A DNA stretch of 11,621 nucleotides from Candidatus Abyssobacteria bacterium SURF_5 (GCA_003598085.1 QZKU01000049.1:1-11621); one strand, 5' to 3'; positions 1-7,958 are shown, numbered from the stretch's first letter. A program made the numbers and translations. The notes: generated from the letters alone by a model not told the origin.

Positions 1-2
1 TT

Positions 3-1382
3 CTGCTGTCCCATTATATCGATCTTCTGAATTCACTTGCGACGCAACAGGATCTGGAGTCCTTCGAGGCAACCGTTCATCTTTATGGATATTTTTCCGA
101 TGACGAGATGAGAGAAGTCGAGCGGCAGATGAAGAAAGATTGGGACAGCCTGTCGCTTCACCAGGATGAGTTGTTGCACGTCGGTCCGCTTTCGAATGTG
201 CTGGACATGGCGTGGCTGCTGGGCTGCGCGGCGCTGGCTTTTTTCAAGCCTCTCTTGCTTCCAATCCTGCTCCCGTACATGATTTTCAACGTTGTGCATC
301 TGCGCGCCCGCTCCAGAAAACTCATTGTGGCGAGAAAATACAAGGAATGCGCGCGCGAATTAGCGAACACGATTCGGGTGCAAAGAGGCGCCGATGAGAC
401 TGTTGCGGGGCAAGTGAATCAGGTTGTCGAGGAGTTCGAGCGGACTGACGGAAGCGGGCAAGAGATATATTTGAAGCTGTCGAACAAAGCGCGCGAGCAG
501 GAATTGGAGACGGTTTGCGATTTCTACTATTCGCAATTCGAGGACAGCAAGCCGCGGCGCGGGTTCCTTCGGAACGTCTTTCATTTTCTCGCGCTCGTCC
601 TTAAGGATGAGGAGGCCGCCCGCATCCGGGCGCCGGAGCGCGAGGTGCGGAAAGCAGCGTTTCTCCGTGACAGCCGCCAGCAGCGCTCGCTGGAATTTCT
701 GGTGCTGCCGACGAAAGAATCGTTCGAGATCTATTTGGCCGACGAATTTTCTAATGGCGAGCTTTTCCCCTTCAATGTAATACCGCCTGCACTGCATCCG
801 ACCGCGCATCTGGTGAGCGAGACCGACGTCGAGATCAACAATGTCGTCCGCGTTCCGGAGGCGCTCGACCCGGAGAAGATACGATCGAAGCTGTCCCAGA
901 GCCTTTTTATTACAACCTATTCACGGAGCAAGTTTCAGGCGATGAAGCTGGGGCACCTCATTTCGTTTGAGAAGAGGCAGATCCCGATCGGCATCATGGT
1001 TGTGGGCGGGCTCGACATGGCGTTCGGCCTGATGAAAGGCGCGTTCTTCATTTCCCCTATTCTTGTGTTCGGAGTCGCCACCTTTGGAGTCAGCCTTCTG
1101 CTCAGCCGCAAGGTGAAGAAGCATTTTTCTGATATAGCTCGAGGGTTCGATAAGATATTCGGCGACTTCTCGAGACCTACCCTGGTCACCGATGAAAAAC
1201 TCGCGGAATTGAACGGACTTGTGAAGGACTCGGCGAACCTGGTTGACGCCTACACGGAGACATTTCATCGCGCGCTGCATTTCGGGTGGGACGGCATCGC
1301 CGATGTGTATCAGTCAAAGGCGGTGTTCCATCAGCGCGAATTCAAGGAGCCCGGCGAATGCATCATGAGGCTTGAACGATGA
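3..1382 (+). CDS. Large membrane protein of unknown function (5' end outside the window)
   Basis: I do not recognise the family. The reading frame is open to the left edge: 35 codons precede the first ATG at 108 without a stop, and that ATG has no clear ribosome-binding site, so it is probably internal and the gene starts upstream. 459 residues are visible. Two long hydrophobic stretches, encoded at about 198-299 and 981-1105, could each form one or two membrane segments; the first is rich in Leu/Pro/Phe, the second in Gly/Phe/Val. Between them lies a charged region of roughly 225 residues, rich in Arg and Glu, and a further soluble tail of about 90 residues follows the second. There is no Walker motif, Cys cluster or protease signature. 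Its stop overlaps the start of the M14-like gene (ATGA), so the two are probably translated together and may work together. Coding status is secure; function is open. Confidence 0.8.
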   Translation: MLSHYIDLLNSLATQQDLESFEATVHLYGYFSDDEMREVERQMKKDWDSLSLHQDELLHVGPLSNVLDMAWLLGCAALAFFKPLLLPILLPYMIFNVVHLRARSRKLIVARKYKECARELANTIRVQRGADETVAGQVNQVVEEFERTDGSGQEIYLKLSNKAREQELETVCDFYYSQFEDSKPRRGFLRNVFHFLALVLKDEEAARIRAPEREVRKAAFLRDSRQQRSLEFLVLPTKESFEIYLADEFSNGELFPFNVIPPALHPTAHLVSETDVEINNVVRVPEALDPEKIRSKLSQSLFITTYSRSKFQAMKLGHLISFEKRQIPIGIMVVGGLDMAFGLMKGAFFISPILVFGVATFGVSLLLSRKVKKHFSDIARGFDKIFGDFSRPTLVTDEKLAELNGLVKDSANLVDAYTETFHRALHFGWDGIADVYQSKAVFHQREFKEPGECIMRLER

Positions 1383-2578
1383 ACGATCTATTCGACAAAT
1401 ATCCCCGTATCAAGGAACTCAACGGCTACAAGCGCTACTCGAATTTGCAGAGCGCGCTCATGGAATTGCACGATTATCTCGACGTCCGAGAGGTTGCTTG
1501 CTCGAAGATGGGACGGCCGATCTATGCGCTGAAAGCCGGAGCGGATGACACGCCGCACCGGATACTTCTCACCGCCGCCAATCACGGCCGAGAGGATGCT
1601 CCGCCCCTTGCGCTCCTGCTCGCGGCGCGGCATCTTGCCGAACCGGGCGAAGACTTGAAGCGGATACTGGAGAAAGTGCAATTTATCCTGCTGCCTTGTC
1701 TCGATCCGGACGGCTACGATTTGCGCGGGGTAAAATGCGTCGACCCGCTTGGCAACACTGAAATTCGCGAGGACTATTCGGAGAGTCATTGGGAAGATGT
1801 CAATGCCGTATGGTGCAGACCGGATGAATTCTTGCCCCCGGAGACGCGGATGCTGAAGCAATATCTGCTGGAAGCGCGGGCGTCGTTATCGCTCGATTTG
1901 CATGAGACGCTGTTTTACCGGCCAGGGGTGCGATTTCAATTGCCGCAACAGTGGCGCTTCATGCCGAGTAATTTTGAAGTGACGGTGATCGAGTTCATTC
2001 CTGATACGGAGCGCGAGTTGGGGGAACTGGTTGGCGCGCAGATAATAGAAAACCTGAAACGCAACTACTTCATTCCGCGGAAGGTGAGCAATGTCGGCAA
2101 GCTTTTCCGGAAACTGTTCGTCCCGATCCCGCAAACAATCACGAAAGGCGAGGGGCGCGAGATATCCGGGCCGTTACTGACAGAATTCAGGAAGGGAAGA
2201 ATGGTTCTGAGCGATTGGCTTACGCTTTCCTTCAGGATTCCATCCTACACTTTCGAAACCTTTTTCTCTCCGCTCGAATACCGGGTTGGAGCACATCTGG
2301 CGGGCATCGAGGGCGCCGTTCTGGCATATGTCGGATTCCTGCCGGAAACGCGATCGGAGCAGTATCTCAAGAGATTGCCTCGTTCGGCCAGCAAGAAATT
2401 TTTCGCCGAAAGCGCGGCGGAAGCCGTGAGATTTCTCGGAAACGACTGCAGAATCACTACCCACAAGAGGGGCGGATTATTCTCGCGGGAACGCCTGATC
2501 GCGTGGAAGGATGGCCGAAAAATCGAGTTTCGTCCCGGCCTGCGCGGCCCCCGCATCTTTGAAATCGTCCAGAGATAA
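1379..2578 (+). CDS. M14-type zinc carboxypeptidase-like protein
   Basis: A probable zinc metallopeptidase or amidohydrolase of the M14 (carboxypeptidase A) superfamily, 399 residues, with no signal peptide and so probably cytoplasmic. Zinc-ligand motifs are present in order: NHGRED with H69 and E72 (HxxE), then LDLHET with H175. The general-base glutamate fits E293 in SYTFET. LDPDGYD (residues 108-114) matches the usual NPDG motif. One departure: where the family has D-x-N-R, whose Arg binds the substrate's C-terminal carboxylate in carboxypeptidase A, this protein reads DVNA (140-143). By inference it may not be a simple C-terminal exopeptidase; an amidase or deacylase role is possible. The start is supported by GAGG at 1367-1370, eight bases upstream, and by the ATGA overlap with the membrane-protein gene. 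The chain ends in a basic region of about 60 residues of unknown role. Superfamily assignment is fairly sure, substrate unknown. Confidence 0.8.
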   Translation: MNDLFDKYPRIKELNGYKRYSNLQSALMELHDYLDVREVACSKMGRPIYALKAGADDTPHRILLTAANHGREDAPPLALLLAARHLAEPGEDLKRILEKVQFILLPCLDPDGYDLRGVKCVDPLGNTEIREDYSESHWEDVNAVWCRPDEFLPPETRMLKQYLLEARASLSLDLHETLFYRPGVRFQLPQQWRFMPSNFEVTVIEFIPDTERELGELVGAQIIENLKRNYFIPRKVSNVGKLFRKLFVPIPQTITKGEGREISGPLLTEFRKGRMVLSDWLTLSFRIPSYTFETFFSPLEYRVGAHLAGIEGAVLAYVGFLPETRSEQYLKRLPRSASKKFFAESAAEAVRFLGNDCRITTHKRGGLFSRERLIAWKDGRKIEFRPGLRGPRIFEIVQR

Positions 2579-2645
2579 GAACACCCATCCAATTCCCGCT
2601 GCCGGCAAACTCATCTGTCCCAGACTCCTTCTGTAAGACCGCTGC

Positions 2646-4571
2646 TTACTGCTCGCCTCTGGAATCATCGTTTTTTCTCGAAACTACCGGCAATTCAATA
2701 TGCGAGGCGAAATTCTTGTTTCTCAGGATGGTAATTGTCGTAATGCCTTCTTCAGGAATTCGTGCGAACGAATCCTTATCGTGTCCTGCGATCGCAATAC
2801 GTATCCGATGCCCTTTTTTGATCAGCGCAGAAGTTGGATGCAAACCGAACCTGAGCTCCGCGATTTCGCCTGGGACAAGCGGCATGGCGTCCTTTTGTTT
2901 GAATGAATGGTACGGAACCAGCATTTTGTAAGGCGGTCGGTCCGAAGAAATTTTTCGGTGCAGCGCGCGAAGCTGACCTTCCGTGAGGTAGGTGACCTTC
3001 CCTGATTCGTCCACATCTTCCAGATAGACGAAGAAGGCTCCGTCGGTATGCGTTGAAGTAAGGTAGAGAGTGATGACCGGATGGCCGGTAATTTCGAGGT
3101 CCTCCGATAGCGGCTCGCTCGTGTAAGTGAGGAGGCGGCGGTCTTGTTCGGCGCGGTCTGGATAGACTACGTCGGCGCCCATCTGAGTATGCCAGCGGTT
3201 AGATGTCCCGGTGGTCGCCTCGAAATCAACGGCGTAGGAGTCAGCGCCCGATTCTTCCGCCGGCTCGATTTCTGAGAGCCCATTATCTTGATGAAAGTAC
3301 CAGGCGGCCGAGGTTGTACCGGCGGGCGGCCAGACATTGGTCGATTTCCACTTCTCCTCGCCCATTGTGTAATAGATAAGCACCTTCTCCGACATAACGC
3401 CGTTTTCGATATCTTTCAGGTAGTAGTCAAAGAACTTGACGCAATCGAGCCACTGGCGCTCCATACTCGGGTCGGTTGGCGTATCGGGAGGAAGATATTG
3501 ACTCGCATGATTGCCGCCGCCGTGGTCCCATGGCCCGATCACCGTACGCTGGGGATTGCTGTATGTCAGGAAACGGCGTATGGCCGCGTCCGCCATGGTT
3601 TCATCCATCCAACCACCCCAACTATAGATGCCGACGTTGGACCGCTCGATTTCTTCTTTGAAATTGTGGGTGCTGAGACTATCGATCGTGGTGTCCGAGG
3701 AAGTATTTGTCTCGTCGCGAAAGGTCGCGGATGTAGCGAGTTGATAGACGTCGCCGTTCTTCGCATGCTCCGCCACCGCCTTCGTGAGGAGCCGACGGCC
3801 TTTGTCGCCATCCACAGGTTTGACTCCCCGCACGAAGAGGCGCGCCATCAAACCCGCATCCTTTGGGACGACATTGCTATCCAGCAAATGCGTGTAATAA
3901 CCCCAATTCTTCATCATCCAAACAAACGAAATTCCCCCCGGAAACGCGATATCAAAATACAAGTCATGATCGGCGAAGCGGGGAACGACCGCCTTCACTG
4001 CGGGGTGATTGTTGACAGCGAGAAGTTCAGCTGTCGTGCCGGAATATGAAGTGCCGATTGCACCAACCTTTCCGTTCGACCATGGCTGCGCGACTATCCA
4101 ATCCGCCAAATCGGCCCCGTCCTTGACCTCATCCTTGGAGAAGGGGTGTGGCCGCGGCCCGAACGAAGCGCCCGTCCCCCGCACATCGACAAGGACGAGC
4201 GCGTATCCATGGCTCGTAAAGACGCGTTCGAATTCATCACGCTCTTGAAACCAGCTCAGAGGAGGCCGGAGTTCCGGCGCTCGCCAGTAACAGGTCATTT
4301 TCAGGATGGATGGAATCTTTATGTCCTCCGGCAGATTCTTCGGCAGCACGATATCCGCCGCTATTTTCGTGCCGTCACGCATGGTGATGTATCGCGAGCT
4401 GACAACCACGCCATCACATAATGGTCCTTCATATCCTTCGTAAATTCCGAATTGGAGATTTGCCTGTTCCGCGACGGAGTCAACTGAAATGCAGACGAAA
4501 ACCGCCAGCGCACAAAGTGTCGCCCATTTCAAAAAGTGCGGTCGCATTGAAAGTCCCCCTATTCCTCGCAT
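2646..4571 (-). CDS. Exported CocE/NonD (S15-type) alpha/beta hydrolase
   Basis: A serine hydrolase of the X-Pro dipeptidyl-peptidase / cocaine-esterase class, which cleaves esters, amides or acyl-peptides. The 641-residue length suits the family. In the order seen: an N-terminal signal peptide (hydrophobic core about 17-30, possible cleavage after SVA near residue 34); DVRGTGAS at 129-136; nucleophile S175 in GTSYSG; probable acid D323 in GWMDE; probable base H350 in GPWDHG. The D-to-H spacing of 27 is close to that of CocE. From about 385 to 620 comes the beta-sandwich domain typical of PepX_C. No lipobox Cys is visible, so a periplasmic or secreted enzyme is likely. Last gene of the three-gene operon, 25 bases after the aminotransferase. 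The start at 4571 has GGGGGA upstream; the in-frame ATG at 4547 has an equally good purine tract (AGGGGGA, six bases away) and gives a more typical short signal-peptide n-region, so the true start may be 4547. Substrate cannot be told. Confidence 0.88.
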   Translation of the reverse strand: MRGIGGLSMRPHFLKWATLCALAVFVCISVDSVAEQANLQFGIYEGYEGPLCDGVVVSSRYITMRDGTKIAADIVLPKNLPEDIKIPSILKMTCYWRAPELRPPLSWFQERDEFERVFTSHGYALVLVDVRGTGASFGPRPHPFSKDEVKDGADLADWIVAQPWSNGKVGAIGTSYSGTTAELLAVNNHPAVKAVVPRFADHDLYFDIAFPGGISFVWMMKNWGYYTHLLDSNVVPKDAGLMARLFVRGVKPVDGDKGRRLLTKAVAEHAKNGDVYQLATSATFRDETNTSSDTTIDSLSTHNFKEEIERSNVGIYSWGGWMDETMADAAIRRFLTYSNPQRTVIGPWDHGGGNHASQYLPPDTPTDPSMERQWLDCVKFFDYYLKDIENGVMSEKVLIYYTMGEEKWKSTNVWPPAGTTSAAWYFHQDNGLSEIEPAEESGADSYAVDFEATTGTSNRWHTQMGADVVYPDRAEQDRRLLTYTSEPLSEDLEITGHPVITLYLTSTHTDGAFFVYLEDVDESGKVTYLTEGQLRALHRKISSDRPPYKMLVPYHSFKQKDAMPLVPGEIAELRFGLHPTSALIKKGHRIRIAIAGHDKDSFARIPEEGITTITILRNKNFASHIELPVVSRKNDDSRGEQ

Positions 4572-4596
4572 AGATTCCCCCAGTTCTCCGTCAGGA

Positions 4597-5976
4597 CTAA
4601 CTCTTTAACAAGTGCGGGAAATCCTCTTCAAGAATCGGCTTGAGCTCCTGCAGCGTCTCCGTCAGAGCCCCGACCGCCTTTTCGATTTCCTTTGCGGTCA
4701 TGGGCGTCGAGACGCAGTACATCTGCCGGCCGGCTGGAAAGATGCCGCGCTGCAGCATACACAGATGAAGGTGCATCGGAATCGGACCCGCCCCGAACAG
4801 GCCGGTGATGCTGTCGCGCGCATTGCGGATGGGCCGGTCCGTCATGTGCAGGTTCACCAGCGAGCCGAGGCCGGTCGCCTGCCCCCGAATTCCGATTTCA
4901 TCGAAGGCAATGTTAAACCCCTTCCGCAAGGCGTCGCCGGCCGCATTCAGTCTATCATAGACCTGCGGGGTGAGTTCACGCATGCAAGCAAGCCCCGCCG
5001 CTATCGTGAGCGGATTCCCGCTGAAGGTGCTCGCGTGCCACATGAAATCGGCCGTTTCGGGGCTGAAAAGCTGCATGATATCTTTTCGTCCGCCGAATGC
5101 CCCAATGGGCAGACCGCCCCCGATGATTTTCCCCATCGCCGTCAGATCGGGCTCGATCCCCGCCATGCCCTGAAGACCGGCCGGTGAAAGTCGGAGCGTG
5201 ATGACCTCATCGAAAATGAGGAGAACCTCGTTTTCTTTGGTTATCCGGCGCATCTCCTGCAGATAACCGGGCATCGGAGCGATCATGCCGAGAGCGCCCA
5301 TCATTGGTTCCATGATGATTGCACACAATTCATCCCGGTGTTTCTTAATCAGCTTCTCGGTGATCTCCGGTTCGTTAAATGGGGTCACAATGACGCCGTC
5401 CACCGAACTCAGCGGAACCCCTTTGTCGGGCTGCAGAGTTATCGGCTCCTCGAAGGGGCCGGCTTCGGTGGGAATCGCAACGAGACTGATCTCGCCAATG
5501 TCGTGGTTTCCGTTGTAGCCGCCCTCGATCTTCATGACCTTCTGCTTTCCAGTGAAGGCGCGGGCCGCGCGGATTGCCATCATCGTGGCCTCGCTGCCGG
5601 AACTGCAGAAACGGAGTTGTTCGACGGAAGGTACGCGCTCGCAGATCAGGCGCGCCAACTCGAATTGAGACTCGGTCGGAGCGGCATAGGCCGTTCCCAG
5701 TTTCACCTGGTCGGCCACAGCCCCCACCACTTTCGGATGAGCATGTCCGAGAATAAGCGTGGTGAAATTGTTCATGAAATCGATATACTCGTGGCCGTCG
5801 GCATCATATATGCGGCAGCCGGCGCCCTTCTTCATGAAGACCGGATAGGGAAGGTAATGTGCAGTGGTGCGCGTGTCGCCGCCTGGCATGTACCGGCGCG
5901 CCGGCTCCATTAACTGCTTCGACTTCTGCGACCATTGAAAATACGACTCCTGAATTTCCTCGAAGTTTTTCGCCAT
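4597..5976 (-). CDS. Class-III PLP aminotransferase, glutamate-1-semialdehyde aminomutase-like
   Basis: A cytoplasmic pyridoxal-phosphate enzyme of fold type I, class III, 459 residues, complete. Visible landmarks: the N-terminal MPGGDTRT (30-37); SSGSEATMMAIRAAR (125-139), the cofactor-phosphate region; EGGYNGNHD (151-159); IFDEVIT with D256, which should pair with the pyridine nitrogen; MGKIIGGGLPIGAFGG with K283 as Schiff-base lysine. The lysine neighbourhood is closest to glutamate-1-semialdehyde 2,1-aminomutase (HemL), but the protein is longer than usual HemL (about 430), has YNG where HemL has YHG, and sits between two hydrolase genes with no haem genes. I therefore read it as a HemL-like aminotransferase or aminomutase of other specificity, perhaps for a beta- or gamma-amino acid. 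Its ribosome-binding site (AGGTGAGG) runs across the stop of the preceding alpha/beta hydrolase gene, nine bases away, implying coupled translation. Confidence 0.9.
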   Translation of the reverse strand: MAKNFEEIQESYFQWSQKSKQLMEPARRYMPGGDTRTTAHYLPYPVFMKKGAGCRIYDADGHEYIDFMNNFTTLILGHAHPKVVGAVADQVKLGTAYAAPTESQFELARLICERVPSVEQLRFCSSGSEATMMAIRAARAFTGKQKVMKIEGGYNGNHDIGEISLVAIPTEAGPFEEPITLQPDKGVPLSSVDGVIVTPFNEPEITEKLIKKHRDELCAIIMEPMMGALGMIAPMPGYLQEMRRITKENEVLLIFDEVITLRLSPAGLQGMAGIEPDLTAMGKIIGGGLPIGAFGGRKDIMQLFSPETADFMWHASTFSGNPLTIAAGLACMRELTPQVYDRLNAAGDALRKGFNIAFDEIGIRGQATGLGSLVNLHMTDRPIRNARDSITGLFGAGPIPMHLHLCMLQRGIFPAGRQMYCVSTPMTAKEIEKAVGALTETLQELKPILEEDFPHLLKS

Positions 5977-5985
5977 GATAATACC

Positions 5986-7086
5986 TCACCTGTTATCGCT
6001 ATGGGTTTCTGCCAAGACCCTATTAATCAAAGCATCTGCGTATTCCTGCGGTGATTCATACGGGATCATGTGGCCGGAGTTTTCGAAAAAGACAATGTGC
6101 TTTCCCCGAGGCGCTATTAACGCGTCAACATAACGTTCGACCAACGCACCCGGCGTATTGTAATCATATTTTCCAACAAAAAAATAAACGGGAATATCCA
6201 CTTGAGGAGCCTGCACAAATAAATCCGTGTCTTTGCCCTCCTCCCACAGGCATGAGGGGGAAAAATCTCCTCCACGGAAAAACTTCAGCCCGTCAACCAG
6301 CGAGTAATCCGGTGACGAAAGGCCTATCTTCAGCATGTCTTTAAACCTGAGGTCTGAATGAGACTGGCCGCCGAAATGTTCCAGCCATTTCCGCTGCATG
6401 AGGAGTTCATCGCGGCTCTTATAGGGAGGGGCAATCGCCCGAAGTTCTTGCAGGGCGCGCTGATTTCCGGTCTGCGCAGCTTCTTTTGTGACGAAGTCGT
6501 AGGAAATCCTCTCGGCTTCATCGTATTCGACCACCTGGCTGACGCCGACAAAAGCATGAAACAGCTCGGGATATCGTGCGGCCGAAAGCATCCCGATCTC
6601 GCTCCCCCAAGAATGGCCCACCAGGTAAATCTTCGGAACACCGAGTCTTTTCTTCAGCAGCTCAGAGAGGGATTTTATGTCTGAGACAAACTGCTCCCGA
6701 TTCATCGTTTCCCGCGGGATATCAGGATTGAATGATTTGCCGGCGCCGCGCTGGTCCCAGTGCACCACCACAAAATGTTTCACAAGTTCGCCATCGAAGT
6801 GGCGGGCGATGGAGATATCGGCGGCGCCCGGCCCCCCATGCAGATGGAGGAGAACAGGATTCGAAACGTCGCAGCCGCGGATGAGAATCCACTGTTTGAC
6901 GCCATTCAGGTCTACGGCTTCCAGCAATTCGATCCCGTTCGGCGAGCGAATAGCCGTGGCCTGCATCACTTTATCCTGCAGGTATGCACGATAGGAAATT
7001 GTGAGGAATGAAACGAGCAGCACCAACAGTACGAGCGACAAGAGAAAATATCTTGTCAACAATTTGAGAATTTTATGGAAGTTCAT
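5986..7086 (-). CDS. Membrane-anchored alpha/beta hydrolase, proline iminopeptidase-like (S33)
   Basis: A serine hydrolase of the alpha/beta fold resembling prolyl aminopeptidases (family S33), 366 residues. Residues 10-31 form one very hydrophobic segment after a basic start, which looks like an uncleaved signal anchor placing the catalytic domain outside the cytoplasmic membrane. Motifs in order: oxyanion-hole HGGPG (83-87), DQRGAGKS (111-118), nucleophile S159 in GHSWGS, probable acid D308 in GKYDYN, probable base H339 in NSGHM. HGGPG plus DQRGAG is the S33 signature, but many such proteins are esterases or lactonases, so peptidase activity is not certain. First gene of the minus-strand operon. 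ATG 7086 is preceded by AGGAGGCGGGG; the best AGGAGG lies 12 bases away, a little far, with GGGG closer. The membrane-anchor part is more AT-rich than the rest. Confidence 0.88.
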   Translation of the reverse strand: MNFHKILKLLTRYFLLSLVLLVLLVSFLTISYRAYLQDKVMQATAIRSPNGIELLEAVDLNGVKQWILIRGCDVSNPVLLHLHGGPGAADISIARHFDGELVKHFVVVHWDQRGAGKSFNPDIPRETMNREQFVSDIKSLSELLKKRLGVPKIYLVGHSWGSEIGMLSAARYPELFHAFVGVSQVVEYDEAERISYDFVTKEAAQTGNQRALQELRAIAPPYKSRDELLMQRKWLEHFGGQSHSDLRFKDMLKIGLSSPDYSLVDGLKFFRGGDFSPSCLWEEGKDTDLFVQAPQVDIPVYFFVGKYDYNTPGALVERYVDALIAPRGKHIVFFENSGHMIPYESPQEYADALINRVLAETHSDNR

Positions 7087-7150
7087 CTATTTGCCCCGCC
7101 TCCTAGAAAAATGCCATTCCTTTCCCCTGAACCTGCTCATAACGAAAATC

Positions 7151-7168
7151 GTGCGAATGAATTCGCAC
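7151..7168. promoter_or_regulatory. 18-base perfect palindrome between TetR gene and hydrolase operon (candidate operator)
   Basis: GTGCGAATGAATTCGCAC has two exact 8-base arms around a 2-base centre. It lies 65 bases upstream of the first gene of the hydrolase operon and 67 bases after the TetR stop. Length and symmetry are those of a TetR-family operator. Alternatively, read on the minus strand, it could fold into a 7-base stem with a tetraloop followed by GATTTTCG, a weak terminator for the TetR gene. I see no convincing -35/-10 pair nearby on the minus strand, so the operon may also be read through from the TetR promoter. Confidence 0.5.
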
Positions 7169-7235
7169 CTACCGCAGGCGCCTCTTTTCCAAAATCGAGT
7201 TCACGCTGCGCGTATGATGGCGTTGCGAAACGCGT

Positions 7236-7901
7236 CTATTTGTTCTCCGACTTTTCGAATTCTCGCCGGAAAGCGTTCACAACTCCATTGACGATGTTTT
7301 CCGGTCGCGATACTACCGGAGAATCCACGACCAATGCTGTAAGCAAGCCTTCAAAAGAAACAAACAGCATCTGAACCAGCAGATCGCGTCGTCTCTTTTT
7401 CATGTGCGGATACTGCCGTTTAATTTCGGGCACGACGATTTCCTCGAATTCGCGGTCGGCCTGGCTGTGCATTGCCTTGAAGTCAGCATCCACAAGAGCC
7501 ATGCTCATGTATTCGCGCGTGATGCCTCGCAGAAGAGGGTCGACCGCGAGAAAATGAAACTGGCGCTCGAGCGCCTCGCGCAGCCCTTCAAAAAAATCCT
7601 CTTCGCTTGCCAATGCTTCCGAAAGGAGACGGTTCGATTTTTCCTGGCGGAACCGGTTCAGCTTCATCAGCAGTCCTTTCTTGCCGCTGAAATGATGATA
7701 GACGGCGCCCATGGTGAGGCCGGCCCGCCGTGCGATTTCACGAATCGAGGCAGCCTGGAACCCGCTTTCGGCAAAACATTCCATCGCTGCACGGAGCAGC
7801 TTTCGGCGGGTCAGTTCCGCCGCCTTTTCATGCAAAGCCTTGGGGTCTTCATCGAAGTTTAACAGGTAATCGCGCGACAGCGGATTCCGGGCGTCTGACA
7901 T
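7236..7901 (-). CDS. TetR/AcrR-family transcriptional regulator
   Basis: A DNA-binding repressor (less often an activator) of the TetR family, 221 residues from this start. The N-terminal part carries the family's three-helix DNA-binding domain: LLRAAMECFAESGFQAASI (35-53), then the helix-turn-helix IREIARRAGLTMGAVYHHF (53-71) and FSGKKGLL. The remaining 140 or so residues are the variable, mostly helical ligand-binding and dimer domain, so the inducer cannot be guessed. The frame is open well upstream, but a consensus promoter at 7929-7957 overlaps that extension, so only ATG 7901 and ATG 7919 (adding MIDNNV) are sensible starts. Neither has a Shine-Dalgarno sequence. The gene is divergent from the dehydratase operon and upstream of the hydrolase operon on the same strand, a position suited to controlling both and itself. 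Confidence 0.9.
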   Translation of the reverse strand: MSDARNPLSRDYLLNFDEDPKALHEKAAELTRRKLLRAAMECFAESGFQAASIREIARRAGLTMGAVYHHFSGKKGLLMKLNRFRQEKSNRLLSEALASEEDFFEGLREALERQFHFLAVDPLLRGITREYMSMALVDADFKAMHSQADREFEEIVVPEIKRQYPHMKKRRRDLLVQMLFVSFEGLLTALVVDSPVVSRPENIVNGVVNAFRREFEKSENK

Positions 7902-7912
7902 AACATTGTTAT
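7900..7912. promoter_or_regulatory. Palindrome over the TetR start codon (candidate operator)
   Basis: ATAACATTGTTAT is an exact inverted repeat (6-base arms, 1-base centre) covering ATG 7901 and lying about 10-22 bases downstream of the start point expected for the promoter at 7929-7957. A further GTTAT half-site occurs at 7926-7930. This position would suit autorepression. The sequence is AT-rich and short, so chance is possible. Confidence 0.35.
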
Positions 7913-7928
7913 CTATCATAGCAGCGTT

Positions 7929-7957
7929 ATTATATCCTTGACTCCCCTCTTTGTCAA
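7929..7957 (-). promoter_or_regulatory. Exact-consensus sigma-70 promoter for the TetR gene
   Basis: On the minus strand TTGACA (7957-7952) and TATAAT (7934-7929) are separated by exactly 17 bases: twelve of twelve consensus positions with optimal spacing. Transcription should begin near 7922. The leader would then be about 3 bases to ATG 7919 or 21 bases to ATG 7901. Such a strong promoter before a repressor gene is usually held in check by an operator; two inverted repeats overlap it or lie just downstream. Confidence 0.85.
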
Positions 7958-7958
7958 G
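7937..7958. repeat. Inverted repeat CTTGAC-N10-GTCAAG over the TetR -35 region
   Basis: CTTGAC (7937-7942) and GTCAAG (7953-7958) are exact inverted 6-mers ten bases apart. The right arm contains the -35 box of the TetR promoter; the left arm lies in its spacer and is not needed by a promoter. CCTTGACT recurs at 8041-8048 over the -35 box of the opposite promoter. This fits a regulator site, but TTGAC itself is the -35 consensus, so part of the match is expected. Confidence 0.35.

Noticed and set aside
2579-2649. Shared terminator between the convergent genes
   Set aside because: Only a weak 5-base stem (GTAAG 2633-2637 with CTTAC 2645-2649), without a T-run on either strand.
2757-2773. Second copy of the GTGCGAA-type palindrome (ATTCGTGCGAACGAAT)
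   Set aside because: Imperfectly related to 7151-7168 and inside the hydrolase coding sequence, where it encodes conserved residues near the C-terminus.
3288-4049. Antisense open frame of 253 codons opposite the CocE/NonD hydrolase gene
   Set aside because: Lies entirely opposite a gene with a full catalytic triad and has no family motif.
7221-7234. Hairpin GCGTT-TCGC-AACGC just after the TetR stop as terminator
   Set aside because: Only five pairs and no following T-run.
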